Assembly: GCF_016427535.1 (NCBI RefSeq)
Contig: NZ_JAELXV010000003.1
Coordinates: forward strand, 620,001-684,000
Direction of reading: 5' to 3'
Length of the DNA: 64,000 bases
Origin: Hymenobacter sp. BT559
GTDB lineage: Bacteria; Bacteroidota; Bacteroidia; Cytophagales; Hymenobacteraceae
The notes beneath the pieces are model-generated. The model had not been told where the DNA came from and searched no databases. It was given only the letters and a program-made list of their open reading frames with translations. Positions 58,679 to 64,000 of this stretch are shown piece by piece. A program made the position numbers and the translations under genes. Each line of letters starts with the position of its first letter. Positions within the stretch are counted from its first letter, which is position 1.

Positions 58679-58750
58679 AAAACGAGTTTGGCCCCACCTA
58701 AGGCGGACTACCATTGGTAGCGCCGCCCTAGGTGGGGCCAAACTCGTTTT
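58679..58750. terminator. Bidirectional terminator with 28-bp arms
   Basis: Arms 58679-58706 and 58723-58750 (AAAACGAGTTTGGCCCCACC..) pair with one mismatch, around a 16-nt loop; the right arm contains CCTAGG. Between the convergent GH92 and gluconate dehydrogenase-type genes. A-rich and T-rich ends suit termination in both directions. Confidence 0.85.
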
Positions 58751-58777
58751 GCTAACTGCTAAGGCAGGATAGGGGCC

Positions 58778-59413
58778 CTAGACGTGCTCCATGCCGTATT
58801 GCTTCAGCACATCGGCGGGTACGCCGGTCCAGCGGTTGGGCGAGTTGCCCACGTAGCCAACGTCGGCCATGCCCATCTTGCTGCTGAAGAAGCCGCTGGC
58901 CGTAAGGTCGCGCATCCGGTTGAAGAAAGCCACGCCGGCCCGCATGTCGGGCGTGGCGCGCTTATGGTAGGCTATTTTGGTTACCAGCTCTAGCTGCTGC
59001 GGCGAAGTACACTTCACAAACGGCTGGCCGAAGCGGTTGGCGCACTGCACATCGAGCCAGCGCAGGCCGCCGCGCAGGGGTACCTGGTGCTCGGGGATAT
59101 CCTTAACAATGAACTCGATAAACTCGGGCACCTTGGCATCCGAGGCGCTGCCCGACTTTTCATCTTTGGGAATGATGATGTCCACCAAGACGGTTATCGT
59201 GGCCATCTCGTGCGGGGTGAAGAACGTTTCGGCGTGCAGCTTCTGGTCGCGCTCTAGCTCGTAGGGCTGCCGGCCGGCAACTTTGGCGGGCGTATCGGCG
59301 GTCTTGGAGGCCTCGGCGGGTGCCTTAGCCGTATCGGGGCGGCAGCCATCGAGCAGCAGCCCGGTGCTGAGGGCGCCTAGGCCGATGGCCTTTAATGACT
59401 CACGTCTTTTCAT
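58778..59413 (-). CDS. Gluconate 2-dehydrogenase subunit 3 family protein
   Basis: 211 aa. N-terminal MKRRESLKAIGLGALSTGLL has the twin-arginine-like pattern and LLLDGC gives a possible lipid-anchored Cys. Family landmarks: FFTPHEMATITVLVDIIIPK, LRGGLRWLDVQC, FFNRMRDLTASGFFSSKMG and a final DVLKQYGMEHV. In Bacteroidota this small subunit is paired with a GMC oxidoreductase. It follows that gene by 16 bp and would help its folding, export or electron transfer. Confidence 0.9.
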   Translation of the reverse strand: MKRRESLKAIGLGALSTGLLLDGCRPDTAKAPAEASKTADTPAKVAGRQPYELERDQKLHAETFFTPHEMATITVLVDIIIPKDEKSGSASDAKVPEFIEFIVKDIPEHQVPLRGGLRWLDVQCANRFGQPFVKCTSPQQLELVTKIAYHKRATPDMRAGVAFFNRMRDLTASGFFSSKMGMADVGYVGNSPNRWTGVPADVLKQYGMEHV

Positions 59414-59429
59414 GGATACCTAGGGCTAA

Positions 59430-61175
59430 TTAAGACAAGATTAAGCGCTTGCGCTGGTCAAGGATGTACTCGCTGGTGCGCATCGACAAAGCCAGAATGG
59501 TCCAAGTGGCGTTTTTATCGCCTTGCTGCACAAACGGCGCCGCGTCAACCACAAACAGGTTGCGGCAGTCGTGGGCCTGACACCACTTATTGAGCGCCGA
59601 CTTCTTGGGGTCGTCGCCCATGCGCACCGTGCCCACTTCGTGGATGATGCGGCCGGGCGCCTCCAGGCCATAGTTAGTGTCAGCGCCGGGTATTTTGGAG
59701 GTGATAACAGCCCCCATGCCGTGCATGATTTCCTGGAAGGTTTCCTGCATGTGCTTAGCCTGCTTGACTTCGGCGTCGGTCCACTTGTAGTGGAAGCGCA
59801 GCACCGGAATGCCGTACTTGTCCACCACGTCGGGGTCAATTTCGCAGTAGTTGCTTTCGCGCGCGATGGCCGTGCCGCGGCCGGCCATGCCCACTTGCGT
59901 GCCGTAGAAGCGCCGGTAATCGTCTTTGAGCGAAGCCCCGAAGCCACCAGCTTCTTTCATCTTGCCATCGCGGCCGGGCACCAAGCCATTCAGGTTTTGG
60001 ATGCCTTTGCCAAAGCCGTAGGCCGGCATATGCATGCCGCCGCCGTACTCGATGTGGTAGCCGCGCGGAAAATCCAGCTTCTTGTTATCGAGCCACCACG
60101 GGCTGTAGATGTGCACGCTGCCCACGCCATCTTCGTTATAGCGCTTACGGTCCATGAGCTGGGGCAGGAAGCCGCTCAGGCTGGCACCCGTCGAGTCGTG
60201 GATGTACTTGCCTACCACGCCGCTGCTATTGGCCAGGCCGTTGGGGTGGCTCGGCGACTTGGAGTTGAGCAGCAGGCGCGCCGACTCGCCGGCGCTGGCT
60301 CCCAGAATTACGATTTTGGCCTTCACCTCGTACTCCTGCAAGTCGTTCTTGTCCACGTAGGACACGCCAGTAGCCAGGCCATTGGCACCGGTCAGCACCT
60401 CGCGCACCATGGCGTTGGAAATGACTTTCAAATTGCCGGTTTTGAGCGCCGGAATCACGAGGCAAGAAGAGGCCGAAAAGTCGGCGTATACCTTGCAGCT
60501 GCGCCCGCACTGCCCGCAGAAAAAGCAAGTGCCGCGGTCCTTATTGCCTGGCAGGGCCTCGGTAAGCACCGAGCCGCGGCCGGGTATCACGGTCACGCCG
60601 GCTTTGGCGGCGCCCTGCTTGATAAACAGCTCGTTAAGGCGAGGCTTGGGCGGCGGCAAGAAGATGCCATCGGGCTCGTTTTCCAGGCCTTCCACCGTGC
60701 CGTATACCCCGATGAGGCGGTCTACCTTGTCGTAGAAGGGCTTGACCTCGTCGTAAGTGATAGGCCAGTCGTCGGTGAGGCCGTCGATGTGGTGGCTCTT
60801 AAAGTCATTGGGGCCCATGCGCAGCGAGATGCGGCCCCAGTGATTGGTGCGGCCGCCCAGCATGCGGGCCCGAAACCAGTTGAATTCGGTTTTGTCCTTG
60901 GTAGTATAGGGCTCGCCTTCAATCTCCCAGCCGCCGTAAGCCGCGTCGAAGTCGCCAAAGGGCCGGGTGGTGGAGGCGCCGCGGCGCGGCGACTCGTACG
61001 AGAATTTCAGCTGCTGCGCATCTTCCCTAGGGTCAAAAAATGCCCCGGCTTCCAGCATCAGCACCTTTAGGCCGGCGTGCGCCAGTACGTAGCCGGCCAT
61101 GCCGCCCCCGGCCCCCGAGCCTACTACAATAGCGTCGTATACCGTCGCCGACTTCTTGATTTCAAAATTATCCAT
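59430..61175 (-). CDS. GMC-family FAD oxidoreductase (3-keto-sugar forming type)
   Basis: 581 aa. FAD-binding Rossmann motif VVGSGAGGGMAGYVLAHAGL, second GMC stretch GGRTNHWGRISLRMGP, and C-terminal VVDAAPFVQQGDKNATWTIL. It carries a cysteine cluster, Cys217/220/223/227 in GTCFFCGQCGRSCKVY, which is unusual for classic GMC enzymes but frequent in this membrane-linked branch. No classical signal peptide. Likely oxidises a sugar or glycoside at C3, with electrons passed on through the subunit-3 partner. Co-transcribed with DUF1080 (17 bp gap) and gluconate dehydrogenase subunit 3. Confidence 0.9.
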   Translation of the reverse strand: MDNFEIKKSATVYDAIVVGSGAGGGMAGYVLAHAGLKVLMLEAGAFFDPREDAQQLKFSYESPRRGASTTRPFGDFDAAYGGWEIEGEPYTTKDKTEFNWFRARMLGGRTNHWGRISLRMGPNDFKSHHIDGLTDDWPITYDEVKPFYDKVDRLIGVYGTVEGLENEPDGIFLPPPKPRLNELFIKQGAAKAGVTVIPGRGSVLTEALPGNKDRGTCFFCGQCGRSCKVYADFSASSCLVIPALKTGNLKVISNAMVREVLTGANGLATGVSYVDKNDLQEYEVKAKIVILGASAGESARLLLNSKSPSHPNGLANSSGVVGKYIHDSTGASLSGFLPQLMDRKRYNEDGVGSVHIYSPWWLDNKKLDFPRGYHIEYGGGMHMPAYGFGKGIQNLNGLVPGRDGKMKEAGGFGASLKDDYRRFYGTQVGMAGRGTAIARESNYCEIDPDVVDKYGIPVLRFHYKWTDAEVKQAKHMQETFQEIMHGMGAVITSKIPGADTNYGLEAPGRIIHEVGTVRMGDDPKKSALNKWCQAHDCRNLFVVDAAPFVQQGDKNATWTILALSMRTSEYILDQRKRLILS

Positions 61176-61191
61176 TCTCCTAGGTCAGAAA

Positions 61192-61878
61192 TTACAACTG
61201 CTCGATGGTGATGGCGCGGAAGGCTACCTGGTGGCCGTGGTCTTGCAGGGCAATGTGGCCTTTGGGGTATGCCGCGAAGTTTTTCCAGGTCTTGAACTTG
61301 CTGTTCTCTATTAGAGCTTGCCACTCGGGGCTACCCATCTGCACGTCCACGATTTTGGTCTTATTCAGCCAGAAGGTGAGGTGGCCGTTTTGCTTGCGCA
61401 GCTTCACTAGGTTCCACTCGCCGGCGGGCTTGGCCACGTCCTTGGCCGGGGCCTGCATGTCGTAGAGCGAGCCGGCTAGGTGATTGGCTTTCTTGTTGTC
61501 GTCGGCGTCCTTGTTATCGAGCACCTGCATTTCGATGCCCGTTTCGTAGGTAGCGTGGAAAGCCGGGTCCTCGTGCACTCCGAAAATGACGCCGCTGTTG
61601 CCGCCGGGCGAAATCTTCCACTCCAGATTCAGCTCGTAGTTTTCGTATTCTCCGTCAGTGACCAAGTCGCCCCGGCCGGTTGCTTTCGGGTCGAGCTGCA
61701 GGGCCCCATCGACTACCTGCCAGGCCGGCTCGGCCGTGGGCTTGAGATAGGTGTGCCAGCCTTTGGTGGTCTTGCCATCAAACAAAGCTTGCGGCTTGGC
61801 TTTGGCGGGCTGCTTGGCAGAAAAAACTGGCTGCGCCAAGCTTGCAACGACCACGAGGCTGCTAAGGAGAATGTTCAT
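61192..61878 (-). CDS. DUF1080 / 3-keto-disaccharide hydrolase domain protein
   Basis: 228 aa with signal peptide (MNILLSSLVVVASLAQPVFS). A single concanavalin-like DUF1080 domain: QALFDGKTTKGWHTYLK, YELNLEWKISPGGNSGVIFG, ETGIEMQVLDN, HLAGSLYDMQAP and GHIALQDHGHQVAFRAI. Members of this family hydrolyse or eliminate 3-keto-glycosides. First gene of the three-gene operon with GMC and subunit 3. A CCCACCC lies upstream (AATCCCACCC, 9 nt before the ATG). Confidence 0.9.
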   Translation of the reverse strand: MNILLSSLVVVASLAQPVFSAKQPAKAKPQALFDGKTTKGWHTYLKPTAEPAWQVVDGALQLDPKATGRGDLVTDGEYENYELNLEWKISPGGNSGVIFGVHEDPAFHATYETGIEMQVLDNKDADDNKKANHLAGSLYDMQAPAKDVAKPAGEWNLVKLRKQNGHLTFWLNKTKIVDVQMGSPEWQALIENSKFKTWKNFAAYPKGHIALQDHGHQVAFRAITIEQL

Positions 61879-62101
61879 GCTTTTTCGGGTGGGATTTAAT
61901 TACTGAATAAGCTATTCGCCTCTAAAGATATACCTCCCGGTGTTGGCTCGGCAATGCTAAAAGGACTACTTTTTTTTAGCTACTGCGCTTTTCGGTGAAT
62001 GCTTTGCTATAGAGTGTTTTAACTGTCCTGCTTAATCGTTTAAATTTTCTGGTTAGCACTACCCAGGGCGAAGCCAAGCACACGCTTTATGCATTGCCAA
62101 G

Positions 62102-62122
62102 GCCCTAGGTGGCACCTAGGGC
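62102..62122. repeat. Palindrome made of two CCTAGG units
   Basis: GCCCTAGGTG, G, CACCTAGGGC: 10-bp arms with one central base. A third CCTAGG follows within 10 bp, giving three hexamers in about 30 bp. Confidence 0.6.
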
Positions 62123-62190
62123 GAGCTTCCTAGGTAGGGGACGGGCAGCATTGGGTGGCCATGCGCCAAGTAGCCAGTGCCTTAGTGATA

Positions 62191-62235
62191 AAAGAAAAAG
62201 GCGCTTTGCATTGGCTCGTGCCAGTGCAAAGCGCC
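62191..62235 (-). terminator. Rho-independent terminator of the PorP/SprF gene
   Basis: Arms 62200-62214 and 62221-62235 (GGCGCTTTGC..) pair with one mismatch; on the minus strand the stem is followed by CTTTTTCTTTT. It lies 23 bp after the stop of the 62258-63232 gene. Confidence 0.85.
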
Positions 62236-62257
62236 CACCCGTGGCCAGCGGCCAACC

Positions 62258-63232
62258 TTACCAGAAGCGGTTGTCAGGGCAAACCACTTGCGCTCTTTTC
62301 TTGAGGCGCAGCCCCAGTAGTATTTCGTGACTGCCGGCGTTGTAGTTGGCCAGCTGCGAGGTGCCAGCATCGTAGGAATAACCCAGCGTGAACTGCTCGT
62401 AGCTGAGACCCACCAGCGCTACTACCGAGTCGAAGGCCCGCCACGATACGCCGGCCCACAGCAGGTCCTGGTACTTAATCTTGGCGTTGATATCGACCGA
62501 GAGCGGAGCCGGGTTTACGGCCTTCACTAGCACCGACGGCACCAGCGACCACTCGGGGCTGAGCGGCACCCGCACCCCGGCCGTGGCGAAATAGTGGCGC
62601 CGCAGCGAGTTGCCGGGCGCGCCCGCGCCCACTTGGCCAGGGCCGTAGGAGAAATTGAGCCGGTTGCCCAGCAGCTGCGCCCCCGACACCCCTACGTAGA
62701 AGTTGGGGCTGTATACCCAGAGGCCGGCCGAGGCATCAAACACGCGCGAAGCCGCGCTGGCGCCGCGCGTGGTGGGGTCATAAAATTGAAGCTGCTGCCC
62801 ATCTACTGCGAATTGCTGCATGCCAGCCGACACCCCTAGGGCGGCCCGGATTTCGCGCGTCAGCACCACGTTGTAGGCGTAGGAGCCGTAGGCGCCTAGC
62901 CGGCTCGTGGGCCCAGTCACGTCGTTGTACACGATGCCGCCGATGGCGTGAAACGGGCGCAGCCGGTCGCGCATGGTGCGCTTGTCTGTGGTGCGCCACT
63001 TGCCCAGCGAGGAGGTGATGCTGGCATAGTAGGTTTTGGGGGCTCCTTCGAGGCCCGTCCACTGGGTGCGGTAGCTGAACTTCACATCAATGTAATCCTC
63101 CACGCCCGTGGCGCCGGGGTTCAGAATGTAGTTATTGTTCATGTACTGGCTGTACTGCGCCTGCTGCTGGGCCAGCACGGGCACAGTAGTCAGCAGCAAC
63201 CAAAACAGGAGTAGCGATAGCGCTCTTTTCAT
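62258..63232 (-). CDS. PorP/SprF-family type IX secretion-linked membrane protein
   Basis: 324 aa. Signal peptide (MKRALSLLLFWLLLTTVPVLA) then the family opening QYSQYMNNNYILNPGATGVE and a beta-barrel-like body ending in LGYSYDAGTSQLANYNAGSHEILLG. PorP/SprF proteins are outer-membrane partners of T9SS and gliding proteins and are usually encoded next to a large type-B sorted surface protein. The gene downstream of such a protein here (63309) fits exactly. They dock CHU_C domain substrates. Confidence 0.9.
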   Translation of the reverse strand: MKRALSLLLFWLLLTTVPVLAQQQAQYSQYMNNNYILNPGATGVEDYIDVKFSYRTQWTGLEGAPKTYYASITSSLGKWRTTDKRTMRDRLRPFHAIGGIVYNDVTGPTSRLGAYGSYAYNVVLTREIRAALGVSAGMQQFAVDGQQLQFYDPTTRGASAASRVFDASAGLWVYSPNFYVGVSGAQLLGNRLNFSYGPGQVGAGAPGNSLRRHYFATAGVRVPLSPEWSLVPSVLVKAVNPAPLSVDINAKIKYQDLLWAGVSWRAFDSVVALVGLSYEQFTLGYSYDAGTSQLANYNAGSHEILLGLRLKKRAQVVCPDNRFW

Positions 63233-63270
63233 AGTAGTAGTGGCCTCAGTAGCTACCTAGGAAGAAAATA

Positions 63271-63299
63271 GCGTTGGGCGCCACGGCGGCGCCCAACGC
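63271..63299 (-). terminator. Perfect 12-bp stem terminator
   Basis: GCGTTGGGCGCC (63271-63282) pairs exactly with GGCGCCCAACGC (63288-63299) around ACGGC; on the minus strand TATTTTCTTC follows. Between the CHU_C gene and PorP/SprF. Confidence 0.8.
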
Positions 63300-63308
63300 C
63301 CGATGTGA

Positions 63309-64000
63309 TTAATAGAGAATGGTAATCGACCCTGCGTAGGACTTACCCAGCGGGCCCTTCGTGACCACGACGTAGTAGTAGGTGCCCACCGGAGCGGGCT
63401 GGCCATTGATGTCGCCACGCCACTCGTTGGCCCGGCTGTAGTTTTCGGCCGAGAAAATCTTGTTGCCCCAGCGATTAAACACAGTCACGGTGTTGTCGGG
63501 ATATTGCTCGATAAACTCAATCTGCCAGGTGTCGTCGCGCCCGTCGCCATTAGGTGTAAAGGCGTTAGGAATACGAATGGCCGGGCGCACGGTCACGGTG
63601 ACTTGGTCAGAGCTGGCGCAGCCACCGGTGCCGGCCGAGAGGGTATAAGTAGTAGTGACGAGCGGCGCGGCAATGGGGCGCAGCGGGTCGCTGGGCGGAA
63701 TAGTCAGCCCTAGGGCCGGCGTCCAGGTCACGGGGTAGGTGCCATCGGCAGTGCCCTCCAGCGTCACAGACGTGCCGGCCAGAATCTCCTTGTCGGGGCC
63801 GGCATTCACCACCACTGGCGGCTGAATCTGTACCACTACGCCGTTGGAAACGGCCGTTACGGGCTGCCCGCACTCGTTGGTGGTGCTTAGGCGCAGCGTC
63901 ACGGTTTGGCCGCTGCGCAGCGTAGTGCTGGTAAAAACCGGGTTGGTAGCGCCCGCTACGTCGGTGCCGTTTATCTGCCACTGGTAGCTGGGGGTAGGGC
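63309..64000 (-). CDS. T9SS type-B sorted surface protein, C-terminal part (CHU_C domain)
   Basis: Partial; at least 229 residues, open at the window end. The sequence at the edge (YQWQINGTDVAGATNPVF) and NAGPDKEILAGTSVTLEGTA are PKD/Ig-like repeat units. The C-terminal ~85 residues are the gliding-motility/CHU_C sorting domain: IRIPNAFTPNGDGRDDTWQI, VTVFNRWGNKIFSAENY, APVGTYYYVVV. Such proteins are large adhesins or enzymes exported by T9SS. It is 76 bp upstream of PorP/SprF, its likely docking partner. The N-terminal identity is unknown. Confidence 0.92.
   Translation of the reverse strand, partial: PTPSYQWQINGTDVAGATNPVFTSTTLRSGQTVTLRLSTTNECGQPVTAVSNGVVVQIQPPVVVNAGPDKEILAGTSVTLEGTADGTYPVTWTPALGLTIPPSDPLRPIAAPLVTTTYTLSAGTGGCASSDQVTVTVRPAIRIPNAFTPNGDGRDDTWQIEFIEQYPDNTVTVFNRWGNKIFSAENYSRANEWRGDINGQPAPVGTYYYVVVTKGPLGKSYAGSITILY

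Larger units (their letters stand above)
61879..62257. other. 379-bp gap before the 3-keto-sugar operon
   Basis: No gene evident. It holds the DUF1080 leader with CCCACCC (61887-61893), an AT-rich stretch (61960-62060), a palindrome GCCCTAGGTG-G-CACCTAGGGC (62102-62122) with another CCTAGG at about 62129, and the terminator of the gene upstream in the minus direction (62191-62235). Confidence 0.6.

Noticed and set aside
59523..61070. A 515-codon plus-strand open frame opposite the GMC gene
   Set aside because: Lies fully antisense to a well-supported gene, with low-complexity composition (Val/Ala/His-rich) and no family motif; a by-product of high GC.
1..64000. CRISPR arrays, prophage, transposons, tRNA or rRNA
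   Set aside because: No regularly spaced repeats, no transposase or integrase frames, and no tRNA-like cloverleaf or rRNA sequence was recognised.

Overview
The window reads as a chromosomal piece of a high-GC Bacteroidota, most like Hymenobacter or a close Cytophagales relative. The support is the SusC/SusD pairs, the FecI-type sigma/FecR pairs, the type IX secretion (T9SS) sorting domains, a PorP/SprF protein, TAnnTTTG-type promoter elements, start codons without a Shine-Dalgarno sequence, and the high density of CCTAGG. No rRNA, tRNA, CRISPR array, transposase or phage gene was seen.

Region A (1-18176, all minus strand) is a polysaccharide utilization locus (PUL) probably aimed at (arabino)xylan or a related hemicellulose. 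From upstream to downstream it holds an ECF sigma factor, FecR anti-sigma, SusC, SusD, GH43 beta-xylosidase type, GH97, GH43+CBM6, GH8 exo-oligoxylanase type, GH43, GH43+CBM and a GH31 alpha-xylosidase type cut by the window edge. A strong hairpin separates SusCD from the hydrolase genes.

Region B (18177-30000) is a mixed patch. It holds an NAD(P)-binding oxidoreductase, a DUF5694-like lipoprotein, an aldolase/cupin operon divergent from a MocR regulator, a TetR/epoxide hydrolase pair that shares an operator, and a nitrosative-stress type module. That module has an NsrR-like Rrf2 regulator and a flavohemoglobin on one strand. On the other strand are a secreted unknown protein, a hexameric tyrosine-coordinated heme protein, a DUF2024 protein, a Rof-like protein and a MarR protein with a four-Cys tail.

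Region C (30000-58700) looks like an alpha-mannan locus. It has two sigma/FecR/SusC/SusD sets on the plus strand. Around them are GH92 and GH76 enzymes, a BadF/BadG-type sugar kinase, a phosphomannose isomerase with an extra N-terminal domain, a DeoR regulator, an MFS sugar porter and a SusE-like lipoprotein. Together they would cut mannan outside the cell and carry mannose to fructose-6-phosphate inside it.

Region D (58700-64000, minus strand) holds a three-gene 3-keto-sugar operon (DUF1080, GMC oxidoreductase, gluconate dehydrogenase subunit 3 type), a PorP/SprF protein, and the C-terminal part of a T9SS type-B (CHU_C) surface protein cut by the window end.

Three signals run across gene boundaries. 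CCTAGG is greatly over-represented (about 95 copies counted by eye). A TTTCCCACCC-like leader lies just before the start codon of at least 13 genes, mostly PUL genes. A putative sigma-dependent promoter (ACAAAAAAAGTT - about 10 bp - TTAGGGGT) is shared by the FecR genes of two PULs. Many operon ends carry unusually long, nearly perfect hairpins.
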